DNA from: DQWO01 sp964478545
Lineage (GTDB): Bacteria > Desulfobacterota > Anaeroferrophillalia > Anaeroferrophillales > Anaeroferrophillaceae
Reading direction: 5' to 3'
Length of the DNA stretch: 32,195 nt
Assembly (NCBI GenBank): GCA_964478545.1
Contig: CAYZIS010000026.1
Coordinates: 1-32,195, forward strand
Part shown: positions 6,131-14,751 of the stretch, piece after piece
Layout: each line of letters begins with the position of its first letter
How positions within the stretch are numbered: position 1 is the stretch's first letter
Notes under the pieces: generated by a model
Seen by the model: the letters and a program-made list of their open reading frames with translations, nothing else
What the model was told of the DNA's origin: nothing
Databases searched by the model: none
Program-made: the position numbers and the translations under genes

Positions 6131-8728
6131 ATGAAACCCTTATTTAGTTCCGGAATCGAGGCCCTTGACGAGATGTTGCAGGGGATACTTGCTGGTGACA
6201 ATGTTGTCTGGCAGGTTGATGATATCAGGGATCAAATTCCATTTGTCCACGCCTTTTGTCGATCTGCGTATTGCGACGGGAAAAAACTGATATATTTCAG
6301 ATTTGCGTCGCATGAAGCGCTCGTCCCCGATGAATTTGCAGCTGAAGTGCATCTCCTGAATGCCAAAGCCGGATTCGAACAATTTATCAATAAAATACTG
6401 AATGTCGTCAAGACGAGTGGCAAAAAGGGTGTGTGCTACGTGTTTGACTGTCTCTCCGGGCTGGCGGAGGACTGGTACAGCGACCGGGTTCTGGGAAATT
6501 TTTTTAAACTGGCCTGCCCATATCTCTATGTATTAGACACGGTTGCATACTTTGTTCTGATTCGAAATTCACATTCGCCGCTCTCAATAAATGCTATCCA
6601 TTCAACGGCTCAGGTTGTGCTCGATCTGTATCGAAGCAACGAGAGGGACTATATCCTGCCCTTGAAAGTTAAGGGGCGCCATACGTCGACCATGTACATG
6701 CTCCATTCATTGATGGGAGATAAACTGGAACCGGTGACTCGGAGTACCATTGTTTCTGAAATCCTGTCGACGACACCACAGCCATGGATTGACGGCAATC
6801 TTGTCCGTCGTGACCCCTGGATAAAAATTCTGGGGGAGGCACAGGCGGTATGCTCAATCTCGGGTGATCTGAGTTCGGCGAAAGAAACCAAGTCTCTCCA
6901 AAAGCAGCTGATCAGGATGATTATCACTCGTAATCAAACCGCTGCTAGGTTGTGCGAAGAGCATTTTAAACTTACCGATCTGGTATCTATCGGTAAACGG
7001 GTGATTGGTACAGGGCTTATTGGTGGAAAATCAACCGGTATGCTCTTGGCGCGGGCTATCCTTAAAAATGATAATCCGAAATGGGATAAACTTCTGGAGA
7101 TTCACGACTCTTTTTTTATCGGCGCCAATGTTTTCTACTCCTTTATTATTAATAACAAATGCTGGTGGGAACGACACCAGATGAAAACTTCTGAAAATCC
7201 CTACATTGAAGCTGAAAAGATCAGCCAAAAACTTCTCAACGGGAGCTTCCCGAAGGATATAGTCGATCAATTTAAGGAGATACTGAACTATTTTGGGCAA
7301 TCACCGATAATTGTCCGATCAAGCAGCCTTCTGGAGGATGCTTACGGCAATGCTTTTTCCGGTAAATACGAAAGCGTTTTCTGCGTCAACCAGGGTACGC
7401 CCAAAGAACGCCTGGAGCAGTTTAAGGATGCGGTACGCACAGTCTATGCAAGTTCTGTTAGTCGAGATGTTTTGACCTATCGCTTGCATCGGGGCTTATG
7501 GAATCGGGACGAGGAGATGGCTCTGCTGGTGCAGAGAGTCTCCGGGGATTTTTACGAAGATTACTATATGCCGCAACTTGCGGGTGTGGGTTACTCCTAC
7601 AACCCTTATGTCTGGGATTCGGAGATTGATCCGGCCGACGGCCTCTTGCGGCTTGTGTTTGGTTTGGGTACCAGGGCTGTAGATCAGCACGATGATGATT
7701 ATACCCGCATCGTTGCGCTCAATGCTCCTTTAAAACGGCCTGAAGTGAGCTCTGATGATGTTCGCAGGTACAGTCAGCGGATTGTCGATGTCCTTGATCT
7801 GAAAAACAACACCCAGGTGAGTACGGAGTTCGAAACCGTTGCCAAAACAACTCCCGGGCTCCCTCTTGAACTCTTTGCGGAGCGTGATCGTGAAATGGAA
7901 AAGCGAGCCCGGCAACACGGTGTTCAAGACGTTTTTTCCTGGATGTTGACGTTTAAAAATGTCTTTACCGAGACGATTTTGATTGACGATATGCGGGAGA
8001 TGCTCAAGATTTTGGGCAAAGCCTATGATTATCCGGTTGATATCGAGTTTGCGGTAAACTTTTCCGATGACAAAACCTACCGGATCAATCTTCTTCAGTG
8101 CCGCCCCTTTCAGGTTAATGTCGAAATAAGTGGTGCCAAACTGCCGGATAATATTCAGGAAAAAGATATATTTCTCAAGACATCGGGGCCTATTATAGGA
8201 CAAGCCGTAGCTCAGAAAATTGACCGGATTATCTATATAATCCCGTCAAAATACAGCGCCTTGACAACGTCGGAACGTTATTCGGTTGCCCGTTTGATCG
8301 GAGATCTAACCAATGATCTGTCCGACGAGAAAAACGTTATGCTGGTCGGGCCCGGACGTTGGGGCAGTAAAATGCCGGAATTGGGGGTGCCGGTTTCATT
8401 TAATGATATCAGGAATGCCTCGGTTCTTTGTGAGCTTGTCACCATGCATGAAAAACTGACCCCCGATATCTCTCTGGGAACCCATTTTTTTAATGACCTT
8501 GTCGAAATGGGTATTGTCTATATCGGCATTTATCCTGGCGATGAAGGCTACGTGCTGAATGAAAAACTGATTCTGCAGGGTTCTAATGTTTTATCTGAAA
8601 TTTATGAAAAAAAAGATAATGTCGCTGCCGCGATACATGTTTCAGATATAGATAATACACTGACGAGTCTGTTTTTTCACGCCAATACACTCAGTCAGGA
8701 AGGAATTGTTTTCCAGGCAAAAAATTAA
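6131..8728 (+). CDS. PEP-synthase-type ATP-grasp protein with degenerate KaiC-like N-terminus
   Basis: An 865-residue protein of unknown function. Residues 1-200 resemble a RecA/KaiC domain: the opening SSGIEALDEMLQGIL is the KaiC-type lead-in, and YVFDCLSGLAEDW looks like a Walker B strand, but no Walker A GxxxxGK[ST] follows (the place reads GDNVVWQVDD). Residues about 290-680 match the PPDK_N ATP-grasp domain of PEP synthase and pyruvate phosphate dikinase: GLIGGKSTGML near 300, IIVRSSSLLED near 395, and the closing LLQCRPFQ near 660. The swivelling phosphohistidine domain and the PEP-binding barrel are both absent. Instead there is a C-terminal domain with VGPGRWGS near 740 and GTHFFNDLVEMGI near 785, which I associate from memory with uncharacterised PPDK_N proteins. 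It cannot be a normal PEP synthase; an ATP-dependent phosphoryl or adenylyl transfer is possible. A weak AGGA precedes the ATG. Confidence 0.75.
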   Translation: MKPLFSSGIEALDEMLQGILAGDNVVWQVDDIRDQIPFVHAFCRSAYCDGKKLIYFRFASHEALVPDEFAAEVHLLNAKAGFEQFINKILNVVKTSGKKGVCYVFDCLSGLAEDWYSDRVLGNFFKLACPYLYVLDTVAYFVLIRNSHSPLSINAIHSTAQVVLDLYRSNERDYILPLKVKGRHTSTMYMLHSLMGDKLEPVTRSTIVSEILSTTPQPWIDGNLVRRDPWIKILGEAQAVCSISGDLSSAKETKSLQKQLIRMIITRNQTAARLCEEHFKLTDLVSIGKRVIGTGLIGGKSTGMLLARAILKNDNPKWDKLLEIHDSFFIGANVFYSFIINNKCWWERHQMKTSENPYIEAEKISQKLLNGSFPKDIVDQFKEILNYFGQSPIIVRSSSLLEDAYGNAFSGKYESVFCVNQGTPKERLEQFKDAVRTVYASSVSRDVLTYRLHRGLWNRDEEMALLVQRVSGDFYEDYYMPQLAGVGYSYNPYVWDSEIDPADGLLRLVFGLGTRAVDQHDDDYTRIVALNAPLKRPEVSSDDVRRYSQRIVDVLDLKNNTQVSTEFETVAKTTPGLPLELFAERDREMEKRARQHGVQDVFSWMLTFKNVFTETILIDDMREMLKILGKAYDYPVDIEFAVNFSDDKTYRINLLQCRPFQVNVEISGAKLPDNIQEKDIFLKTSGPIIGQAVAQKIDRIIYIIPSKYSALTTSERYSVARLIGDLTNDLSDEKNVMLVGPGRWGSKMPELGVPVSFNDIRNASVLCELVTMHEKLTPDISLGTHFFNDLVEMGIVYIGIYPGDEGYVLNEKLILQGSNVLSEIYEKKDNVAAAIHVSDIDNTLTSLFFHANTLSQEGIVFQAKN

Positions 8729-8770
8729 AACACCCTCTATTTCGGTAAATCCTTAGGCGGTATAGTAATA

Positions 8771-8816
8771 AAAAAAGCGGAAAGCTAATCATTTTGATTA
8801 GCTCCCCGCTTTTTTT
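8771..8816. terminator. Bidirectional terminator between convergent genes
   Basis: AGCGG (8776-8780) and CCGCT (8806-8810) flank a perfect inner stem, AGCTAATCA (8783-8791) with TGATTAGCT (8795-8803). A-run on the left and T-run on the right allow termination in both directions, serving the gene ending at 8728 and the minus-strand gene ending at 8854. Confidence 0.88.
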
Positions 8817-8853
8817 TGTGTACAGGATCAAACTTTTACATAGAGAAGGGTTT

Positions 8854-10497
8854 TTAACCCTTTAAAATACGTTTGGCGGCATCATCGAGGACGTCGGTCA
8901 TGAAGGGGATGCCGGTTACCGCTTCAGTCTCGCGGTTGCCGGAGAAGACCTCATCCCGGGTGATCTTGTTAATGTTGAATTTGCGGGCTCCGGCCAGTAA
9001 CTGCTGGAGGCCGGCTGCCAGTTTGTCGGCCAGGGTATACATGGCGATAGCCCCGTAGGGGATATTTTTTATCTCATCGGTTCCGACCTTCTTTTCAACT
9101 TCGTGGTAGCCGGCAAAGATTTCATCGGCGTAACGTCCGTATTGGGCAACATTTGGTGGCAGAGATTCCCAATGGCCGCTTAAGCGTTGGCGTTGTTCCG
9201 GTTTAATAACCCCTTCAACATTGGCACCGAGGTAACCGGGGATCATTACCGCCCGACCCATCAGCGCGAGTTTAGTGAACGGGGCACCTAAAGCCAGGGC
9301 TTTAAAAATATGGTCTTCACGGGCCATGCCGCCACCGATGCAGAGGTCGACAACCTTGGCTCCCTGATTGGCAAGAATGCTGGCATACTCATAAGCCTTG
9401 GAATGTAGATGGATTGAAGGTACGCCCCAGCTTTCCATCATGTTCCAAGGACTCATGCCGGTGCCGCCGCCGGAGCCGTCAATGGTCAAAAGATCAAGTT
9501 CGGCTTCGGTCGCAAACTTGATCGCCATAGCCAGAGCTTCCATGCCGTAGGAGCCGGTTTTTAAGGTGATTCGTTTGAAACCCAAACTGCGCAGATAGTC
9601 AACTGATTCCATGAAATCAGCTTTAACTTCATCAACGTCGGAGAAGGCGGTACCGCCTAAACGGCTGTGCCGAGCAAAGGCGAGGATAGCGCGGTTTTTG
9701 AAAGCTTCCTGGACTTCCGGAAGAGTTGGATCGGGGTCGACTATATAGCCGCGATTTTTAAGGAACTGGGCGTATTCAATGCTGGTTACCTGGATTTCGC
9801 CGCCGATGTCCTTGGCTCCCTGGCCCCATTTTAACTCGATGATGACTTTCTCGCTACCGTATTTATCAATGATATATTCGGCTACTCCGGCGCGGGTATC
9901 TTCAACGTTCATCTGGACGATGATGGCGCCATAGCCATCGTAGTAACGCATGAAAGTGTCGATGCGGCGGTTAAGTTCGGGGGCGTCGACAATCTTGCCA
10001 TCTTTAAGAACCGACTCCTTGTCAACTCCGACGACGTTCTCACCAACAACAATCGGAAAACCGACCAGGGCCGCGCCGACGGCAAATGATTCCCAGTATT
10101 TGGCCGCGATGAAGGTTGAGCCCAGGGCACCTGAGAGTAATGGCATCCGGCATTTGGTTTTTATCTCTTGGCCGAATTCGGTCTCAATGTTGACATTCGG
10201 AAAGATACAGTCATCGGCATTGTTGGAAAGCCCTTGAGCCAGGCCATGGGCCCCGTAGCTGTAACCCTGGATACGAAGAGCATTGTAGTTAACGCCGACA
10301 TGAGTTGTGTTGGCGCTGCCCGCAGTAATTTCGCCGAAATCTCTGGGATAGAGCATCTTGCGGCCCCTGATGCTTGAAAGCCAGGTTTCACATTTTCCTT
10401 TGCAGTCGGCCCGGCACAATGTACACAGACCTGATTCACAAGGATTGCCCCGGTTAACCGTTCCCAGCGCATCGTTTGATTTTTGCCATTCAGTCAT
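8854..10497 (-). CDS. FMN-binding glutamate-synthase-family protein
   Basis: A 547-residue stand-alone relative of the synthase (FMN) domain of glutamate synthase. The barrel is recognisable from VIIELKWGQGAKDIGGE near 220, ITLKTGSYGMEALAMAIKF near 310, LLTIDGSGGGTGMSPW near 338 and VDLCIGGGMAREDHIFKALALGA near 385. It has no glutaminase domain and no GXGXG domain. The N-terminus carries a cysteine cluster, C-x4-C-x2-C-x3-C-x3-C at residues 20-36, probably an iron-sulfur site, unlike the ferredoxin-type pairs in the operonic synthase. Its true substrate is unknown. The ATG is supported by GGAGGAGG on the minus strand just upstream. It is divergent from nrpR across 286 bp, so NrpR control is plausible. 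Confidence 0.85.
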   Translation of the reverse strand: MTEWQKSNDALGTVNRGNPCESGLCTLCRADCKGKCETWLSSIRGRKMLYPRDFGEITAGSANTTHVGVNYNALRIQGYSYGAHGLAQGLSNNADDCIFPNVNIETEFGQEIKTKCRMPLLSGALGSTFIAAKYWESFAVGAALVGFPIVVGENVVGVDKESVLKDGKIVDAPELNRRIDTFMRYYDGYGAIIVQMNVEDTRAGVAEYIIDKYGSEKVIIELKWGQGAKDIGGEIQVTSIEYAQFLKNRGYIVDPDPTLPEVQEAFKNRAILAFARHSRLGGTAFSDVDEVKADFMESVDYLRSLGFKRITLKTGSYGMEALAMAIKFATEAELDLLTIDGSGGGTGMSPWNMMESWGVPSIHLHSKAYEYASILANQGAKVVDLCIGGGMAREDHIFKALALGAPFTKLALMGRAVMIPGYLGANVEGVIKPEQRQRLSGHWESLPPNVAQYGRYADEIFAGYHEVEKKVGTDEIKNIPYGAIAMYTLADKLAAGLQQLLAGARKFNINKITRDEVFSGNRETEAVTGIPFMTDVLDDAAKRILKG

Positions 10498-10653
10498 GAT
10501 CGTTCCTCCTCCTCTATTCTACAATCTGTTTGTTTCCGGCAAGCAGTTACCGTAAAAATGAATTCCCATGTCATTTATCACCTTGAATAATTCCTGTCAA
10601 TAGTTTATAAATACAACGGATCCTTTGGAACAAGGTGGTATATGTAAACATTA

Positions 10654-10689
10654 TTTTTCCGGCATTTTTGCCAATAAATACCGGAAAAA
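10654..10689. repeat. 9-bp inverted repeat in the nrpR intergenic region
   Basis: TTTTTCCGG (10654-10662) pairs with CCGGAAAAA (10681-10689) across 18 bases. It has the TTCC/GGAA half-site character of DNA-binding sites and lies between the two divergent genes. Function is not known; a protein-binding site is more likely than a terminator because of the wide loop. Confidence 0.35.
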
Positions 10690-10715
10690 ACATTTTTTAA
10701 AACCCCTGATCACCC

Positions 10716-10774
10716 TTGACATACGGACTGTCAACTTGATGATTGTTGACTTTTCCCGACTTGTTGGGTAGAAA
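10716..10774 (+). promoter_or_regulatory. nrpR promoter with three regularly spaced operator-like half-sites
   Basis: TTGAC (10716-10720), GTCAAC (10730-10735) and GTTGAC (10745-10750) alternate in orientation with nine bases between neighbours. The third overlaps a candidate -35 box TTGACT (10746-10751), 17 bases before TAGAAA (10769-10774). Transcription from this promoter would begin only a few bases before the ATG at 10784, which also lacks a Shine-Dalgarno sequence, so a nearly leaderless mRNA is possible. Confidence 0.45.
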
Positions 10775-10783
10775 CCAGATACT

Positions 10784-11797
10784 ATGGGAGAAAAAATCAA
10801 AAGGAAACAACTGGCAATTTTGCGGATTCTGAAAAAGGTTGAAACACCGCTCAGCAGTGCCAAAATTACTGAAGAACTGGCAAATTTAGGCCTGGATATC
10901 AGTGAACGCACGGTGCGTCTCTACCTCCAGCATTTGGACAAAGAGGGTTTTACTCAAAATTTTGGCAAGCGGGGGCGCCTGATCAGCGAGGCTGGTTTGC
11001 GCGAGTTGGACTCTTCCCAAATCATGGAACGGGTGGGGTTTTTATCGGCCAAGATTGACCAAATGACCTACCGGATGAATTTTGATCTGGATAGCTGTTC
11101 CGGTTCGGTGGTGATCAACTTTACCCTGGTAAACCTTGACGAACTGCTGTCGTGCGCCGACAAAGTCAAACAGGTCTTTGCCCAAGGCTACACCATGGGG
11201 GAGTATCTGACCCTGATGGCTCCGGGAAAACACCTGGAGGGAATCATTGTCCCTGAAGGGTTGATCGGGGTGGGTACCGTCTGCTCCATTTCTCTGAATG
11301 GGATCCTGCTCCAGTACGGCATCCCCACAACTTCCCGGTTTGGCGGTTTGTTGGAGTTGCAAAACAAGAAGCCCACCCGGTTCGTTGAAATCATTAACTA
11401 CGACGGCACCAGTATCGATCCCCTGGAAGTCTTTACCCGCAGCGACATGACTGACTACCTGGGGGCCATTCAGTCTGGCAACGGACGCATTGGTGCCAGT
11501 TTTCGGGAATTTCCGTCCGGCAGCCGGGAGCTGGTGGAAACCCTGGCCGGAAAACTGGCTAAAGCCGGATTAGGGGGGGTTATGTCTCTTGGTCGACCCG
11601 GCCTGCCGCTTTTCGAAATTCCGGTAAACCAAGGCAGATTTGGCGCCGTCGTCATCGGCGGCCTCAACCCGGTCGCCATCCTCAAGGAAAGCGGATGCCG
11701 GGTATCTTCCCGGGCGATGGCCGGTCTTATCAATTTTGACCGACTGTTCCACTATGAAGAGTTGACCGAACGCCTGGCAATGATGGGCAGCAGATAG
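10784..11797 (+). CDS. nrpR: NrpR-type nitrogen regulator (winged helix plus one NrpR domain)
   Basis: A 337-residue DNA-binding protein. Residues about 5-70 form a winged helix (KQLAILRILKK, ISERTVRLYLQHLDKEGF). Residues about 80-330 are an NrpR regulatory domain (formerly DUF128), with IIVPEGLIGVGTVCSISLNGILL near 155 and IPTTSRFGGLLELQ near 182. In methanogens NrpR represses nitrogen-assimilation genes and releases DNA on binding 2-oxoglutarate; bacterial members are little studied. This protein has one regulatory domain where the Methanococcus protein has two. Position between a glutamate-synthase-like gene and the gltB1-B2-B3/D operon strongly suggests it controls them and itself. No clear ribosome site precedes the ATG; an alternative start was not found. 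Confidence 0.85.
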   Translation: MGEKIKRKQLAILRILKKVETPLSSAKITEELANLGLDISERTVRLYLQHLDKEGFTQNFGKRGRLISEAGLRELDSSQIMERVGFLSAKIDQMTYRMNFDLDSCSGSVVINFTLVNLDELLSCADKVKQVFAQGYTMGEYLTLMAPGKHLEGIIVPEGLIGVGTVCSISLNGILLQYGIPTTSRFGGLLELQNKKPTRFVEIINYDGTSIDPLEVFTRSDMTDYLGAIQSGNGRIGASFREFPSGSRELVETLAGKLAKAGLGGVMSLGRPGLPLFEIPVNQGRFGAVVIGGLNPVAILKESGCRVSSRAMAGLINFDRLFHYEELTERLAMMGSR

Positions 11798-11903
11798 TTT
11801 CAGAACAGCCGTCAACGCTAAAAGAGAAAAAAGTTAACATAGAAGATCAGACATCCTGTGATTGCCAGTTTTTTACATACCCAACGGAAAAACCAGCAAT
11901 AGT

Positions 11904-11934
11904 TTGACATACCAAAACAATGACATAAGAGGAG
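11904..11934 (+). promoter_or_regulatory. Possible regulatory site and ribosome site before gltB1
   Basis: TTGACATAC (11904-11912) is identical to the nine bases at 10716-10724 before nrpR, and TGACAT recurs at 11921-11926. This may be a shared regulator site or simply a -35 box; no convincing -10 box was found at the right distance. GAGGAG at 11929-11934 is a good ribosome site for the ATG at 11941. Confidence 0.35.
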
Positions 11935-11940
11935 CAGTAT

Positions 11941-13074
11941 ATGTGCCGGCTGAGCGCCATTATTTCAGATGAGTATTTCTCCCCGATGGAAAACATCATG
12001 GCCCTGGAAACCATGAAAGAGGGACATGACGGCTCCGGACTGGGACTGATTCTCCGCAACCTGGGCGGAGCTTTTGAAGAGCTCAAGGAAAACCCTATCC
12101 TTTCAGGTATCTGTTCAAAGGAATCGATCCCCATTCTGGATGAGTTCATGGTTAAACTGGGCTTCAGAACCAAGCACCTCTGGACACCGAAAATCTCCCT
12201 GAAAAAAGGGATGTCGATCAAGAAGCGGGATTTCTACTTTGCCCGGGCCTACGAATACCCCGACTGGGCCCAGGATGCCGACCAGCAGACAAAAGAGAAC
12301 CTGCTCCTCAAAACCCGGCTGGAAATACGCAATATGGGACTCGCCGATGACACCATGTATGTCTTTTCCTTCTGGCCGGACATGATCACCCTGAAGGAAG
12401 TGGGTGATCCGCTGGAAGTGGGCGAGTTCTTCGGACTGGACCAAAAGCCGCTACTGGCCAAGACCATCCTGGCTCAGGGACGCCAGAACACCAATTATGC
12501 CATCAATCTTTATGCTTGCCACCCTTTTTTCATCCAGGGAAACGGAACAATGACAAATGGGGAAAACACCGCTTTCGTTCCCATTCGTGAATTCTTAACC
12601 GGCCGTGGCATTCCCGGCTACGTGGGCTATCGCAGCGACAGTGAAGTTTTTGTCCACATCCTCCATTACATCCGTCATGAACTGAAATTTCCGCTAAAAT
12701 ATTATAAAGATGTAATCATGCCGTTATTTGACCGGGAAATGGGAGAACGATCCGACCGCAAGGCCATAGAACTACTGAAGAGGGTATTACGGCCACTGAC
12801 CATTGATGGCCCCAACTGTATTATAGGTTTTGACCAGAGCGGCACTATATTCATGACTCAAGATTCTAAGAAACTGCGGCCGGGAGTGGTTGGTGGGGTC
12901 CCGGGTAAATATGCCCTGATGTCTGAAGTCTGCGGGCTGGATGCCGCGGTTCCCGACCGTGATACCAGCAAAGATGTCTTCCCGATGAAATATGACCTGG
13001 TTATGGTAGATGAAGAAGTTAAGGAGATAAAAGTATGGAATCAAAAACACGGCTCGATGTCAACGGTCAATTAA
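11941..13074 (+). CDS. gltB1: Glutamate synthase, glutaminase subunit (class II amidotransferase)
   Basis: A 377-residue Ntn-type glutaminase, the stand-alone amidotransferase part of an archaeal-type split glutamate synthase; it would release ammonia from glutamine for the synthase subunit. The protein begins MCRLSAI, so removal of Met exposes Cys as the N-terminal nucleophile with no propeptide. The GHDGSGLGLILRN stretch (about residues 28-40), IFMTQDSKKLRPG and GKYALMSEVCGLD near the end fit the family. It opens a three-gene operon and overlaps the next gene by 40 bases, implying tight coupling. Confidence 0.9.
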   Translation: MCRLSAIISDEYFSPMENIMALETMKEGHDGSGLGLILRNLGGAFEELKENPILSGICSKESIPILDEFMVKLGFRTKHLWTPKISLKKGMSIKKRDFYFARAYEYPDWAQDADQQTKENLLLKTRLEIRNMGLADDTMYVFSFWPDMITLKEVGDPLEVGEFFGLDQKPLLAKTILAQGRQNTNYAINLYACHPFFIQGNGTMTNGENTAFVPIREFLTGRGIPGYVGYRSDSEVFVHILHYIRHELKFPLKYYKDVIMPLFDREMGERSDRKAIELLKRVLRPLTIDGPNCIIGFDQSGTIFMTQDSKKLRPGVVGGVPGKYALMSEVCGLDAAVPDRDTSKDVFPMKYDLVMVDEEVKEIKVWNQKHGSMSTVN

Positions 13075-14690
13075 CAATAAAAGACCTGCCGTATTTCATT
13101 CACTGGAATCCAGACAAATGTACCCGCTGCGGCCAGTGTACCTCGGTATGCCCCAACCAGGCCATCGAACCGGCAGTTTTTGTCAGTCGTCTGGTTTCCT
13201 CGGAAGGCTCCCTGCCGATGCCGGCTACGGTCCGGACCACGTATCACGGCATTCGCCAGGTCACCGACATTGAGCACTATTGTGTCGGCTGCGGCATGTG
13301 CGCCCTGGTCTGTCCCAATGGGGCCATTTATCCGGAATATAATCCCGCCAACAAATTCCTGATCAACCAGAACCGGGGTGGAGCTCCCCTTAAACGGGGC
13401 GGTCGGCGCAACGACCCGAATACATCAACCCTGGACAAACTGAAATTCACCCGCATTTCCATGCTTACCGACCCGGCTCTTGATGCCGGACGGCATGAAT
13501 TTCACATCCGGACCCTGTTGGGCCGCAACATTTCTCCCGACCAGCTGCCTCTGACCGTCAAGGATGATGATTTATGCCTGGATGAAACGGTTTTTGTCCC
13601 CCCGGTTCGGGAAATTTTTCCAATCCGTATCGGCGGCATGTCTTTTGGCGCCCTTTCACCCAATATGTGGGAAGGTCTGGCTATGGGGGTCGCTTACCTG
13701 AATGAGGTGGAAAAGATCCCGGTAGTCATGTGCACCGGTGAAGGCGGCATGCCGACGAGGCTGTTGAAATCCCGCTTTTTGAAATACTTTATTCTCCAGA
13801 TTGCCTCCGGTTATTTCGGCTGGGATGAAATCATCCACGCCATCCCCCATATGAAGGAAGATCCGGCAGCTATCGAGATAAAGTATGGCCAGGGAGCCAA
13901 ACCCGGAGATGGCGGATTGCTGATGGCATTTAAGGTACTGGATCTGATTGCCAAGGTGCGGGGTATACCGATGAAAATAGACCTGGCATCACCGCCGACC
14001 CACCAGACCAAATATTCCATTGAGGAAGCAGTCGCCAAAATGATTATTTCCATGTCCATGGCTTTTGGCTTCCGGGTTCCGGTCTACCCCAAGATTTCCG
14101 GCACCAAAACCGCCCTGGCGGTGCTCAATAACCTGGCCCGGAATCCCTTTGCCGGCGCCTTGACTATTGATGGAGAAGATGGCGGTACGGGAGCCGCTTA
14201 CAATGTTTCCATGGACAAGATGGGACATCCCATTGCCTCGAACCTGCGGGACTGCTACCTGAATCTGGTAAAAATCGGTAAACAGAATGAATTGCCGATT
14301 TTTGCCGCCGGTGGAGTGGGAAAAACCGGTAACCTGGCGGCTAATGCCGCCGCCCTGATTATGCTGGGAGCTTCCGGGGTTGACTGCGGGAAATACATCA
14401 TGCAGGCAGCCGCCGGTTGTTTAGGAGATGAACAAAATCGCTGCAACCTCTGCAATGTCGGCCGTTGTCCTAAAGGGATTACGACCCAGAATCCCCGGCT
14501 CTACCGGCGACTGGATCCGGATCTGGTGGCAGAGCGGGTGGTTGATGTTTTCAAGGCCGCGGACACCGAATTGAAAAAGATTTTCGCTCCCATGGGGCGC
14601 AGCACCCAGCTACCCATCGGCATGTCCGATGGCTTGAGTGTTTCCGACCGGCAAATCGCCGAACGACTGCAGATTGATTACGCCTGTTAG
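13035..14690 (+). CDS. gltB2: Glutamate synthase, FMN and iron-sulfur synthase subunit
   Basis: A 551-residue subunit that would bind FMN and a [3Fe-4S] cluster and condense ammonia with 2-oxoglutarate. Two ferredoxin-type [4Fe-4S] motifs open the protein: CTRCGQCTSVCP near residue 30 and CVGCGMCALVCP near 83. The synthase barrel follows, with EIKYGQGAKPGDGGLL near 280, LTIDGEDGGTGAAY near 377 and PIFAAGGVGKTGNLAANAAAL near 420. The Cys-rich tail near 457-477 (CLGDEQNRCNLCNVGRCPKG) is the cluster-binding loop of the family. The start is fixed by AAGGAG at 13020-13025, so the gene begins 40 bases inside gltB1. Confidence 0.92.
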   Translation: MESKTRLDVNGQLTIKDLPYFIHWNPDKCTRCGQCTSVCPNQAIEPAVFVSRLVSSEGSLPMPATVRTTYHGIRQVTDIEHYCVGCGMCALVCPNGAIYPEYNPANKFLINQNRGGAPLKRGGRRNDPNTSTLDKLKFTRISMLTDPALDAGRHEFHIRTLLGRNISPDQLPLTVKDDDLCLDETVFVPPVREIFPIRIGGMSFGALSPNMWEGLAMGVAYLNEVEKIPVVMCTGEGGMPTRLLKSRFLKYFILQIASGYFGWDEIIHAIPHMKEDPAAIEIKYGQGAKPGDGGLLMAFKVLDLIAKVRGIPMKIDLASPPTHQTKYSIEEAVAKMIISMSMAFGFRVPVYPKISGTKTALAVLNNLARNPFAGALTIDGEDGGTGAAYNVSMDKMGHPIASNLRDCYLNLVKIGKQNELPIFAAGGVGKTGNLAANAAALIMLGASGVDCGKYIMQAAAGCLGDEQNRCNLCNVGRCPKGITTQNPRLYRRLDPDLVAERVVDVFKAADTELKKIFAPMGRSTQLPIGMSDGLSVSDRQIAERLQIDYAC

Positions 14691-14694
14691 TATC

Positions 14695-14720
14695 CATCCG
14701 GAAACACAGGTTTCCGGATG
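14695..14720. repeat. Palindromic repeat element, copy 2
   Basis: CATCCGGAAAC (14695-14705), loop ACAG, GTTTCCGGATG (14710-14720), a perfect 11-bp stem identical to copies 1 and 3. It starts five bases after the gltB2 stop codon, inside the operon, and is therefore transcribed. The loop differs from the other two copies. No T-run follows. Confidence 0.8.
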
Positions 14721-14751
14721 AGCAGTTAGCGCTTAGCTTTTAGCCCTCAGC
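14717..14751 (+). repeat. Degenerate heptamer tandem repeat
   Basis: Five consecutive seven-base units end in AGC: GATGAGC, AGTTAGC, GCTTAGC, TTTTAGC, CCTCAGC. The first unit overlaps the end of the palindrome. Unit length is not a codon multiple and the stretch is non-coding, between gltB2 and gltB3/D. Confidence 0.55.

Noticed and set aside
14695..14720. Palindrome copy 2 as an intrinsic terminator splitting the glutamate synthase operon
   Set aside because: No T-run follows, and the same stem occurs at two other sites in both orientations.
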